From contig NZ_VFOZ01000001.1 of assembly GCF_006716425.1 (NCBI RefSeq), forward strand, positions 2,666,001 to 2,730,000: 64,000 nucleotides of DNA. Reading direction: 5' to 3'. The notes beneath the pieces are model-generated. The model was not told the DNA's origin, did no database searches, and saw only the letters and a list, made by a program, of their open reading frames with translations. Positions 1-8,172 of this stretch are shown here, in pieces (the first letter of the stretch is position 1; every line of letters begins with the position of its first letter). Position numbers and translations under genes: made by a program. Source of the DNA: Actinoallomurus bryophytorum. Its GTDB lineage: Bacteria > Actinomycetota > Actinomycetes > Streptosporangiales > Streptosporangiaceae.

Positions 1-1389
1 CGACGACTCGGCCGCGGCGATCTTGACCGGAGGCAGCTCCTTCGGCGGGCCGCCGACCGACGGGACGTGCAGTCCGCCGGTGAGGTTCTGCACGGGCGAG
101 GACTGCGGCGTCATCGACCGGCCGAACAGGTCGAGCGACTTGCCCGGGAGCCCGAGGTTCGCCGGACGGACCGGCAGCTTCGGGAGCGCGGGCGTGGCGC
201 CCATCGCCACCGGCATGGCGCCGGCGCCGAGCGAGTCGGGGTCGACCGGAAGTTGCGGCAGGCCGCTCATCCGGGCGCTCGACGGGGTGATGCAGTCGTC
301 CCCGTTGTAGCCGTTGTAGCCGCCATCGGCGCCGCAGCTGCCGAGGGACCGTCCGAGAACGGCGGCGGCGTTGCCGCAGACGTCCACGGGCGCGTAGATC
401 GGCGCGTGCACCTGGTTGCCGCCGCCGATGCTGTGCCGGCCGGACGTACGGCCGTGGAAGCCGCCGTAGTAGCCGCCGGCGCCCGGGACGACGCCCGCGC
501 CACCGGCGCAGCCCGCGACGGCGTCGCCGAGGACGGCCGCGGTGTTGCCGCAGACGTCGATGGGCGCGTTGACCGGCGCGTGCAGCTGGTTGCCGCCCAG
601 GATGCTGTGGTGGCCGGACGTACGACCGTGGAAGCCGCTGCCGCCGAAGCCGGCGACCGACGCTCCCCCGTGGCAGCCGGCGAGCGCGTGGCCGCCGATG
701 GCGTTGCCGCAGACGTTCACGGGGGTGTTGACCGGCGCGTCCAGCTGGTTGCCGCCGCCGATGCTGTGCCGGCCGGACGTACGGCCGTGGAAGCCGCCTC
801 CGGGGAGGCCCGCGGCCGTGGCGCCGCCTCGGCAGCCGGCGAGCGCGGCGCCGAGCACCGCGGCGCTGTTGCCGCAGACGTTGACCGGGGCGGTGATCGG
901 CGCGTTCACCTGGTTGCCGCCGAGAATGCTGTGGCGACCTGAGGTGCGGTTGTGACCGCCGCCGTGGTAGCCGTCGTCGTCGTAGCCGCCGCTGCCGACC
1001 AGGCTGCCGCCGCGGCAGCCGGCGAGCGCGCCGCCGAGCACGGCGGCGCCGTTGCCGCAGGCGTTCACGGGGACGCTGATCGGTGCGTTGATCTGGTTGC
1101 CGCCACCGATGCTGTGGCGGCCGGAGGTACGGCTGTGACCGCCGCCGAAGCCGGCGCCGGCGCCGTGGACTGCCGCGCCACCGGTCGAGCCGGCGACAGA
1201 GTGGCCGAGGACCGCGAGCGCGTTGCCGCTGATGTCGACGGGAACGGAGATCGGGGCATTGACCTGGTTACCGCCCAGGATGCTGCCGTCGCCGTTGGTC
1301 ACGTCGGCGAGGGCCGGACCGGCCCCGAGCGCGACGAAGCTCGCGGTGAGCAGGGCGGCACGTGTCGTGCCTTTCGCCCACTTACGCAT
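1..1389 (-). CDS. Secreted multi-domain chaplin (six chaplin domains), 3' end outside window
   Basis: The reverse-strand reading frame starts at the ATG at 1389, seven bases after a GAGGAG ribosome site, and is still open at base 1. It begins with a signal peptide (MRKWAKGTTRAALLTASFVA, cleavage near GPALA/DV). Six chaplin-like repeats follow, each with G-G-N-Q-(V/I/L)-x-A-P and P-V-N-x-C-G-N motifs, spaced about 160-180 bp apart. They are joined by Gly/His/Ser-rich linkers containing R-T-S-G-R-H-S-I. The first repeat lacks the usual cysteines. Chaplins are amyloid-forming surface proteins that help aerial hyphae escape water. Streptomyces forms have one or two domains, so six is unusual. After the repeats comes a Pro/Leu-rich segment; whether a sortase signal follows is not visible. 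Confidence 0.85.
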   Translation of the reverse strand, partial: MRKWAKGTTRAALLTASFVALGAGPALADVTNGDGSILGGNQVNAPISVPVDISGNALAVLGHSVAGSTGGAAVHGAGAGFGGGHSRTSGRHSIGGGNQINAPISVPVNACGNGAAVLGGALAGCRGGSLVGSGGYDDDGYHGGGHNRTSGRHSILGGNQVNAPITAPVNVCGNSAAVLGAALAGCRGGATAAGLPGGGFHGRTSGRHSIGGGNQLDAPVNTPVNVCGNAIGGHALAGCHGGASVAGFGGSGFHGRTSGHHSILGGNQLHAPVNAPIDVCGNTAAVLGDAVAGCAGGAGVVPGAGGYYGGFHGRTSGRHSIGGGNQVHAPIYAPVDVCGNAAAVLGRSLGSCGADGGYNGYNGDDCITPSSARMSGLPQLPVDPDSLGAGAMPVAMGATPALPKLPVRPANLGLPGKSLDLFGRSMTPQSSPVQNLTGGLHVPSVGGPPKELPPVKIAAAESS

Positions 1390-1473
1390 GTGTTGCTCCT
1401 CATTTTGGACAGGGTTAACCGAACAACTTCTCGGGGTGGTGGACACGGCCGCTGGAACGTGGACGTGTCTCAG

Positions 1474-1493
1474 ACCGGTCCGTACGGACCGGT
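1474..1493. promoter_or_regulatory. Perfect 20-bp palindrome upstream of the chaplin gene
   Basis: The sequence ACCGGTCCGTACGGACCGGT is its own reverse complement over all 20 bases. It lies 85-105 bases upstream of the chaplin ATG and 8 bases beyond the stop of the secreted-protein gene, both on the minus strand. It could be a dimeric regulator's operator or, if transcribed, a terminator stem between the two genes. No T-run follows it, which weakens the terminator reading. Confidence 0.45.
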
Positions 1494-1500
1494 GGTGGGG

Positions 1501-2289
1501 TCAGTCAGGGGAGAAGGAGGGCTCGTCCGCCGCGGTGCGAACGGCCGGGGGAAGTGTCCCGATGCGCAGGATGGGGATGGCGGGAAGGCTGTAGGCCGTA
1601 CCCGGCTCGGTCTTGCGACGGACCCCGGCCTGGTGAGTGCCGCCGTCGCCGGCGGACGGGGGCAGTGCGTGCCCCCGCTCTGGCAGCGGTCGTGGCTGCC
1701 TGGGGAAGGACGGCGCCGTATGCGTCGCGCCATCGGTAGAAGCCTTCTCGGACGCCCCCGTTACGGCGTGCGGTCCGATGTGGCTCACCGGTCCGCCGGA
1801 GACTCCGGCTTGGGAACCGGCATCGCCGTGCCGTCGTGTCCGAGAAGGTCCGGCCGAGCCCACCGGCGTGCGGGGCCGCGGCGAGTCGAACTTGTCAAGC
1901 TCGCCGAGCTTGTCGATCACCGCGGGTGGCAGGGCGAGGATCGCCGATGGACGGGCGGGCGCAAGGACCGCTCCGGCTTTCCGCACGGCCGGGACGACGC
2001 GGCGCTCGCCCAGCACGCGAGCCGCTGTCGCGGTCACGTGCTCGGTCCGCACGGCGACGCCGGGAAGGCGTGCCCCCGGAACGGTGTCGGCGTGTGCCTG
2101 GTCGGCGTGTGCCTGGCCGGCGACTCCGAGCAGCCAGCCGGCGACCGCGACGCCCACCATCATCAGCAGGCGTCTGGTCACCGGCCGTGCGACGGATCGC
2201 ATCACCGGTAGTCGCATCATCGGCAGGACGCCCGGACAGCATGCGACCGCAGAGGCAAGCCTCCGCACCCGCGACCGTCCAGGAACCAC
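1501..2289 (-). CDS. Small secreted protein of unknown function upstream of the chaplin gene
   Basis: This 262-residue frame starts at a GTG preceded at four bases by AGGAGG. Internal ATGs at 2220, 2217 and 2202 are alternatives. Its N-terminus is basic, with a hydrophobic stretch (residues about 38-58, LLMMVGVAVAGWLLGVAGQA) ending in A-H-A, a good signal-peptide pattern. The rest is low-complexity, rich in Pro, Ala, Gly and Arg, with no domain I recognise. It is co-directional with the chaplin gene and about 110 bp upstream of it, so a role at the hyphal surface is possible, but this rests on position only. Confidence 0.55.
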   Translation of the reverse strand: MVPGRSRVRRLASAVACCPGVLPMMRLPVMRSVARPVTRRLLMMVGVAVAGWLLGVAGQAHADQAHADTVPGARLPGVAVRTEHVTATAARVLGERRVVPAVRKAGAVLAPARPSAILALPPAVIDKLGELDKFDSPRPRTPVGSAGPSRTRRHGDAGSQAGVSGGPVSHIGPHAVTGASEKASTDGATHTAPSFPRQPRPLPERGHALPPSAGDGGTHQAGVRRKTEPGTAYSLPAIPILRIGTLPPAVRTAADEPSFSPD

Positions 2290-2383
2290 GCGCCCTCCTT
2301 GGCGTCGACCACCTCACGGAGCGCGGATGCGTTCCGTACGGTCGGTTACCGTAGCACCACGGAGAGCGATCGAAGTGGCGGAT

Positions 2384-3691
2384 TCAGACGTGATCTAGAA
2401 AATGGTCGAGAACTCTCACACCGAAGCGGAGTCCGTCGAGAGGGACGCGTTCGTCGACGCCATGGAACATTCCGGAAAAGTCCAGATCCTTGGGCAGTTT
2501 GAGCGGCGCGAAGCCGTAACACTTCATGCCGAGAGTCGCGAATGACTTGGCGTCCGTACCGCCCGACAAGGTGTACGGCACGGGGCGCGCCTGGGGGTCG
2601 TGGGCGCGCAGCGCCGCCCCCATGGCCGCGACCAGCGGCCCGTCCCACTCCGTCTCCACGGCGATGTCGTGGTGGATGAACTCCCTGCTCACGTGCTCGC
2701 CGAGCAGCTCGTCGACCGTGGCGAAGAACTCCTCCTCGTGGCCGGGCAGGAACCTGCCGTCGACCTGGGCCACGGCGCTCTGAGGGATGACGTTCGCCTT
2801 GTAGCCGGCCTCGAGAACGGTGGGATTGAGGGTGTTCCTGAGTGTTGCGCCGATCATTCTTCTCATCGGCCCGAGATTCTCGACGATCTTTTCCGCGTCC
2901 GCCGGGTCGAATTCGATACCGGTCGCGTCGCAGACCTGTTCCAGGAACGCTCTCACCGTTTTGGTCAGCTGAATCGGGAACGCGTGGTCACCCAGCCGCT
3001 GCACGGCCGCGGCGAGGGCGGTGACGGCGTTGTCGCGGTGCACCATCGACCCGTGCCCGGCGGTTCCTCGCGCGGTCAGGCGCATCCAGGCGAGGCCCTT
3101 CTCGGCCGTCTCGATCAGGTAGAGGCGCTCGTCATTCGGGAGGGTCAGGCTGAAGCCGCCGACCTCGCCGACGGCCTCGGTGCAGCCCTCGAACAGTTCG
3201 GGATGCTTGTCGACCAGCCAGTGCGCGCCCCACTTGCCGCCGGCCTCCTCGTCGGCCAGGAACGCCAGGACGATGTCGCGCTCGGGTCGCCTGCCCTGCC
3301 TGAGGCGCTCACGCATCACGGCCAGGATCATGGCGTCCATGTCCTTCATGTCGACGGCCCCACGCCCCCAGACACAGCCGTCGGCGATCTCCCCGCCGAA
3401 GGGGTCACGGGTCCAGTCCTCCTTCTGCGCGGGCACGACGTCGAGATGCCCATGAATGAGGAGCGCGTCCCGCTGCGGGTCCGTCCCCTCGATCCGTACG
3501 ACGAGGCTGGATCGTTTGGAGTGCGATTCGTAGATCTTGGGTTCGAGCCCGACCTCGGCGAGCTTGTCCGCGACGTACTCGGCGGCCTTCCGCTCCCCCG
3601 GCCCACTGTGGTCCCCGGGGTTGGTCGTGTCGATGCGGATGAGGTCACTGCACAGCTCGACGACCTCGTCCTCCGCCGAAGGATTGCTCAC
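2384..3691 (-). CDS. M20-family metallopeptidase (dipeptidase/deacylase type)
   Basis: A 435-residue cytoplasmic hydrolase of the M20/ArgE/DapE family, starting at a GTG preceded by AAGGAGGAG. The zinc-site motifs are all present: HGHLDVVP at 80-87, GAVDMKD at 111-117, the DEEAGG general-base region at 147-152, and a late SGGTDA segment. Length is normal for the family. These enzymes cleave dipeptides or N-acyl amino acids; the exact substrate cannot be read from the sequence. It looks like a housekeeping gene of the chromosomal backbone and is the last protein gene before the tRNA-Leu island. Confidence 0.9.
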   Translation of the reverse strand: MSNPSAEDEVVELCSDLIRIDTTNPGDHSGPGERKAAEYVADKLAEVGLEPKIYESHSKRSSLVVRIEGTDPQRDALLIHGHLDVVPAQKEDWTRDPFGGEIADGCVWGRGAVDMKDMDAMILAVMRERLRQGRRPERDIVLAFLADEEAGGKWGAHWLVDKHPELFEGCTEAVGEVGGFSLTLPNDERLYLIETAEKGLAWMRLTARGTAGHGSMVHRDNAVTALAAAVQRLGDHAFPIQLTKTVRAFLEQVCDATGIEFDPADAEKIVENLGPMRRMIGATLRNTLNPTVLEAGYKANVIPQSAVAQVDGRFLPGHEEEFFATVDELLGEHVSREFIHHDIAVETEWDGPLVAAMGAALRAHDPQARPVPYTLSGGTDAKSFATLGMKCYGFAPLKLPKDLDFSGMFHGVDERVPLDGLRFGVRVLDHFLDHV

Positions 3692-4041
3692 GGTCTCTCC
3701 TCCTTACGCCTCCGGTGGCCGACGCCGCAGCCGGTGGCGGGGTTTCGCTGACTCCTGACCTCCATCCTCCCGCAGTCACCCTCCGCGCATGCGAGCCGGA
3801 CTCCTCCCTCGGTTTACCGGGCATCGTTGCTTTCGAGGGCCTCCGGTGGCCGGGGGGTCTGTCTTCACGCGTCCGGCCGTGGCACCTAGACGCTCAGCCG
3901 ACCGCGACGCCGATCCCGTGGTCCGCCTGCCGAGGGCGATCCCCGCTGAGCCCCCACCCCAGTGGGGCACGTGACTTCGCGGCATCACCGGGGATTTGCT
4001 ATCGTGTGGCAGCCGCCGCGGGTGACCGCGCGGCGCACCAC
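3692..4041. other. Intergenic region before tRNA-Leu, no gene seen
   Basis: Short frames here have poor codon structure and no recognisable domain. The last part, just before the tRNA, contains TATCGT at about 4001, which could be a -10 element of the tRNA promoter, but the -35 match is weak. Confidence 0.5.
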
Positions 4042-4127
4042 GTCCGGGTGGCGGAATAGGCAGACGCGCTAGCTTGAGGTGCTAGTGCCCTTTACGGGGC
4101 ATGGGGGTTCAAGTCCCCCCTCGGACA
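4042..4127 (+). tRNA. tRNA-Leu (anticodon GAG)
   Basis: The 86-nt sequence folds as a class II tRNA. The acceptor stem pairs GTCCGGG with CTCGGAC (one G-U). The anticodon stem pairs CTAGC with GCTAG around loop TTGAGGT, giving anticodon GAG. There is a long variable arm (TGCCC/GGGCA) and a T arm with GGTTCAAGTCC. The 3' CCA is not encoded. The 3' half is repeated at about 22976 and 41026, marking this gene as the insertion target of the island. Confidence 0.95.
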
Positions 4128-4170
4128 CACTATTTGTACATGTCCGGTTATTTTCGGACATGACGGAGCG
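4106..4170 (+). repeat. att-like site A: tRNA-Leu 3' end plus element arm
   Basis: Positions 4106-4128 match 41026-41048 at 21 of 23 bases. Positions 4121-4170 match 22991-23040 at about 40 of 50 bases without gaps. The arm after the tRNA contains an inverted repeat, CATGTCCG (4139-4146) and CGGACATG (4155-4162), 8 bases apart. This fits a recombinase site made of the tRNA-borne bacterial half and an element-borne half. The serine recombinase gene begins its 3' end about 105 bp further on. Confidence 0.7.
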
Positions 4171-4275
4171 CCTCTCGATGCCCAGTTTCGGTGTGGCATC
4201 GAATCGCACTCTGCTTCCCGCCGGTGTCATCGGCACCGCATGTAGAGCGGTACGCCGTGGTCGCGTGTAGGCGTA

Positions 4276-5637
4276 TCAGCGTGTGCGGTCGAGGGTGATC
4301 CTCACCTCCTGCAGTGTGTCTGCCTGTAGAGCGCTGGCTTGGGGGTCGTAGGTCAGAGTGATCTTCTGGGATCGCAGGTGGCTGATGACCTCGGTGGTGG
4401 CCGGCGGAACGGTGCCCGGTTCGAGGTCTGCCCCAGACAGCAGGACCCATAGGGCTCTCAGGTGGGGCAGAATCCGGTCCTCACGGATATAGAGGTTTTT
4501 CGGCCGGTCCGGATCCGCCTTGGACGCACTGGTGTGTCCGTGCCGACAGCGGTAGGCGACCCGGTTGATCGCCCAGCACGACTCCATGCGCCGCCCGCAG
4601 ATCCCGCAGCCCAGCAACCCGGCGAGTTGGTAGCACCGATCGGGGCTGGGGTTACCGCGTGGGGCACGGATGTTCTGAGCCGCGATAAAATCGGACTCAC
4701 TGACCAGCGCTGGATGGGCGGGCCGGGTGGAGATGACCCAGCCATCAGGCAGGTTCCATCGCTGCACCTGCCGGTGCCCGAGCCCGGTGTTGGCCGGATC
4801 GATCAGATCATGAGCGGCAGGCTGCCGGTTCCAGACCTGCCGGCCGGTGTAACGCGGGTTCGCCAGGATCGTCCGCACGGTCGTCAGCGGCCAGGCACGC
4901 CCAGACCTATGCGCATTCCGTTCTGGATCGGCCGCCGACGGACAGGGGATTCCGATCTCATTCAACGCCCGCGCGATCCGCGCGACGCTGTGACCGGCCA
5001 GCCGCTGAGCGAATATCCACTTCACGATCGCCGCGGTATCAGGATCCGGTTCGAGCCGATGGGCTCGGCGCCCCCAGGCGGCATGTGCACGGTTAGGATG
5101 CGGGCCCGCGTCCACCAGGCGGTAGCCGTAGGGAGGACGGCCTCCCTGGTACCGGCCCTGCTCGCGAACTTGGGTGGCCATCGCGGTGCTCACCCGGATC
5201 CGCGTGCGGGTGATCTCTCGCTTCGACTGGATACCCAGCCCAATCATCAGCTGCTCATGCCCCTCAGCCTCAAAATCGACCCGGCCGCCGACCTCGGGCA
5301 TCCACAGTTGGACGCCGTAATGCGCGAACAGTGGCGCCATCAGGCTGAACTGGTTGCCGTAAAACGCCCGTTCGTACTCCCCCACCACGATCGCGTCGAA
5401 ATCGCGATTAGGATCCGCCATCGCCGCCACCAAAGCCGCAGCCTCCGGCCTCCGCGCCCACGGCAGCACCCTGCTCCGCCCCACATCGAAGAACTCAGCC
5501 ACGATGCATCCATGCCCGCGGACGAGTGCAGCAGCCTGATTCTGCTGCCGCGCCCGCGACGTCACCGGATCTTGACGATCCTCCGTCGACACCCGCCCGT
5601 AGAACGCGAAACGCAGCCCGCCCTTTCTGGGCACCAT
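4276..5637 (-). CDS. Large serine recombinase, likely integrase of the tRNA-Leu island
   Basis: This 453-residue protein has the resolvase catalytic domain at its start (FAFYGRVSTED, nucleophile Ser17). A recombinase domain follows (RYQGGRPPYGYR and the LANPRYTG region), then a zinc-ribbon with C-G-x-C-G-R-R-M and Y-R-C-R-H-G near residues 345-375. The length is slightly short for a large serine recombinase. It sits just inside att-like site A and points toward it, the usual place for an element's integrase. A second, decayed copy lies beside att-like site B. An in-frame stop lies shortly upstream of the chosen ATG, so the start can move only a few codons. Confidence 0.9.
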   Translation of the reverse strand: MVPRKGGLRFAFYGRVSTEDRQDPVTSRARQQNQAAALVRGHGCIVAEFFDVGRSRVLPWARRPEAAALVAAMADPNRDFDAIVVGEYERAFYGNQFSLMAPLFAHYGVQLWMPEVGGRVDFEAEGHEQLMIGLGIQSKREITRTRIRVSTAMATQVREQGRYQGGRPPYGYRLVDAGPHPNRAHAAWGRRAHRLEPDPDTAAIVKWIFAQRLAGHSVARIARALNEIGIPCPSAADPERNAHRSGRAWPLTTVRTILANPRYTGRQVWNRQPAAHDLIDPANTGLGHRQVQRWNLPDGWVISTRPAHPALVSESDFIAAQNIRAPRGNPSPDRCYQLAGLLGCGICGRRMESCWAINRVAYRCRHGHTSASKADPDRPKNLYIREDRILPHLRALWVLLSGADLEPGTVPPATTEVISHLRSQKITLTYDPQASALQADTLQEVRITLDRTR

Positions 5638-6095
5638 CTGCTGATCGGCGAACCGTTCAGCCCACGCCAGAGCGTGTCACCCGCATCCTGTGCCGCCTCC
5701 GCCAGCACGCTTGGCACCCACACAGCCATAACTCGTACCTCTCACCGAACCCAACACAACTCTGCGATTCCAGCATTCACGAAAGACGATGCACATATAT
5801 AACAAACGACAGAATCACCTGCCGTACCTAACTCGTCGCCCACACTCGCCGATACACTAATTACTATTTAGCGGCACTTATCGCGTTTCTTGTAGTCCGC
5901 CAGCCACTGAACGTGGGTACGAAGAGCCCGGAGACGCCAGCGCCAAGGTGATCATCAGAGCGCCCAGACCCAACGCCAGCTCCACCCCATCGGCCCCGCG
6001 GCGAGGTCCTCGCCGCGGTCACCCTTCGCGCTGGGATCGCACCTGGACATCGCCCCAGGCCTGGCCTCTTTGACCACTGCCCGCCGGGCGTGGGT
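5638..6095. other. AT-richer non-coding stretch between recombinase and IS256
   Basis: No convincing gene. The stretch is less GC-rich than its surroundings, especially 5740-5900, as is common upstream of element integrases. A short minus-strand frame ending at 5868 reads LRALRTHVQWLADYKKRDKC at its tail and may be the end of a lost gene; I cannot assign it. Confidence 0.4.
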
Positions 6096-7460
6096 CTGTC
6101 CAGCGTTCGGTGTAACTCGGGTTGTGGGGGTTACTTACGTCCGGCGGCCAAGCGGCCGTCGAAGGCGAGGTCGAAGGCGTTCAGTGCTGGTTTCCATCGC
6201 ATGGTCCAGCGTTTTCGTCCGGCGCCGGTGGGGTCCAGGCTCGTCACGGCCATGTAGACGCACTTCAGCGCGGCTTGCTCGTTGGGGAAGTGACCGCGGG
6301 CTTTGACCGCGCGGCGGATCCGGGCGTTCACCGACTCGATCGCGTTGGTGGAGCAAATGATCCGGCGGATCTCGGGGTCAAAGGATAGGAACGGGGTGAA
6401 CTCGGCCCAGGCGTGCTCCCACAGCCGGATGATCGCCGGATACCTGACGCCCCAGGCCTGGGTGAACTCGGCGAACCGTTCTTTGGCCGCGGCCTCGGTC
6501 GGGGCGGTGTAGACGGGCTTGAGGGCTTTGGCGATCGCGTCCCAGTGCTGGCGTCCGGCATAGCGGAAGCTGTTGCGGAGCAGGTGAACGATGCAGGTCT
6601 GGGTGATCGCGGCCGGCCACACCGTTCCGATGGCATCGGGAAGTCCGGTCAGGCCGTCACAGACGACCATGCACACATCGGCGACGCCACGGTTCTTGAT
6701 CTCGGTGAGTACATGGAGCCAATACTTGGCACCTTCACCGCCGTCACCGACCCACAGCCCGAGAATGTCGCGGTGACCTTCACAGGTGACCGCCAGGGCC
6801 AGGTAGACGGGGCGATTGGCGACCTGGCCATCCCGGATCTTCACGTGGACGGCGTCGATGAAAATCACCGGGTACACCACGTCAAGGGGCCGGTTCTGCC
6901 ATTCGGTCATCCCCTCGATCACCTTGTCAGTGATCGTGGAGATCGTCTGCCGGGAGACCTGGGCTCCATAGACCTCGGCCAGATGCGCGGAGATCTCCCC
7001 GGTCGTCAGACCCTTGGCCGCCAGGGAGATCACCATCTCATCCACCCTGGTCAGACGTTTTTGCCGCTTGGCCACGATCTTCGGCTCGAAACTGCCGTTA
7101 CGATCCCGCGGCACCTCCAGCTCGACCGGGCCGACATCGGTCAGCACGGTCTTGGACCGGGACCCGTTACGAGAATTCCGGTGTTACGGCCTGCCGGGTC
7201 GTGCTTGTCATAACCGAGATGGTCGGTGATCTCACCTTCCAGCGCGGATTCCAACAGCCGTTTGGTCAGCTGCTGAAGCAGCCCGCCCTCACCGGTCAAC
7301 TGCACGCCCTCGGTCTGGGCCCGGTCGACCAGCTCATCGACCAACCGCTGATCAACCGGCTTGGCCGGCACCGCCTCCGAAGCGGTCGCCGACTCGGATA
7401 CGTACTCACTGCTCATCGGTGCATCTTCCATGATCGGGAGTTACACCGAACGTCTTACAG
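6096..7460 (-). mobile_element. IS256-family insertion sequence, 1365 bp
   Basis: The element is bounded by imperfect inverted repeats. The left end (CTGTCCAGC then GTTCGGTGTAACTC, 6096-6118) matches the reverse complement of the right end (7438-7460) with a perfect 14-bp core. It contains one IS256 (Mutator-type) transposase frame, broken in two. The 8-9 bases outside each end do not match, so no target duplication is visible; the flanks have probably rearranged since insertion. Confidence 0.85.
6131..7431 (-). pseudogene. IS256-family transposase, split by a single-base deletion
   Basis: The N-terminal frame (7431 to 7141, 96 residues, with LLQQLTKRLLESALEGEITD) and the C-terminal frame (7147 to 6131) together make a full Mutator-type transposase. 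DDE segments are visible (FIDAVHVKIRDG, VCDGLTGLPDAIG, STNAIESVNARIRRA). The family normally continues G-R-N-T-G-N-S-R-N-G-S. Here the frame slips at about 7172-7176, where GGAATTCT replaces the expected GGAAATTCT, so one A appears lost. The enzyme is probably inactive unless ribosomal frameshifting rescues it. Confidence 0.85.
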
Positions 7461-7461
7461 T

Positions 7462-7821
7462 CCCTCTGGCGGCGAAACCTTCCTCGCTTCCCTCGCCCTC
7501 GCGCTCGCGCTCGTTGAACTCCACAGCCGCAACGGCGCCCGCCTTGGCTCGCTGTTCCTCGACGAAGGCTTCGCCGCCCTCGACTCCACCACGCTAGCCT
7601 CAGCCCTCGCCGTCCTCCGCGACGAAAGCAACGGAGACAAACTCGTCGTGGTCATCAGCCACCTACACGCCGTGGCCGAAGCAGTCGACGACGTCCTGTG
7701 GGTCCAACGCGCCGCCACCGGATCCCAAACCCGCTGGCTGACTGGCCCCGAACGCGACGCCCTCGTCTACGACCACGCCCAGTCCGGCCTGCTCGGCCTC
7801 ACCGATAGCCAGCCCGCGTGA
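7462..7821 (+). pseudogene. C-terminal fragment of an SMC/SbcC-like ATPase
   Basis: The frame is open from the inside edge of the IS256 repeat and runs 119 residues to a TGA. It holds an ABC signature (SGGETFLASLALALALVE), a Walker B with D-loop (LFLDEGFAALD) and a switch His (VVISHLHAVAEAVDD), the C-terminal half of an SbcC/Rad50-type head. The N-terminal Walker A half and coiled coils are absent, and nothing matching lies on the other side of the IS. It is probably a remnant of a nuclease-associated or defence ATPase lost when the IS inserted or recombined. It is not part of JetC, which is complete downstream. Confidence 0.8.
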
Positions 7822-8172
7822 ACATTAATCTATGAATTCGGGCGTCCGATTTGAGCGGTGCACCAGCCGAACCTAGCGGGAAATACGCGATTCGAAAGAA
7901 GAATTCTGCATGAACTACGCAAAACCATCAATCAAGAGGTATTGAACGTTTACCCTTAGAATCTTTTCAATGCAGGTCCGAACCTCGAGCGTCTGATCAT
8001 GCCAAGTGCCACATGAGTGCAGGATTGCCGCACACCGCCAAGTCTGGTCTCACTCATCGGTCACACTTACACGCGGCAATCAGCGCGGCCCGAGGCCCGG
8101 GTGGACGCATTTTGTCAGTGGGCTCCGGCAGGCTCAGCGGTGTTGGCACGAAGCCCGACGCGATTGGCGATC
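7822..8172. other. Leader region upstream of the Wadjet operon
   Basis: About 350 bp with no credible gene. It is AT-richer than the coding DNA, and the promoter of the jet operon should lie here. A TTGAAC at about 7942 and a TAGAAT at about 7957 are promoter-like but too close together to form one promoter. The jetA frame is open back to 8017, but the first 52 codons look non-coding. Confidence 0.4.

Noticed and set aside
67-2211. Long plus-strand frames (up to 419 residues) across the first 2.2 kb
   Set aside because: They are antisense shadows of the chaplin repeats and the secreted-protein gene; the minus strand has signal peptides, ribosome sites and chaplin motifs.
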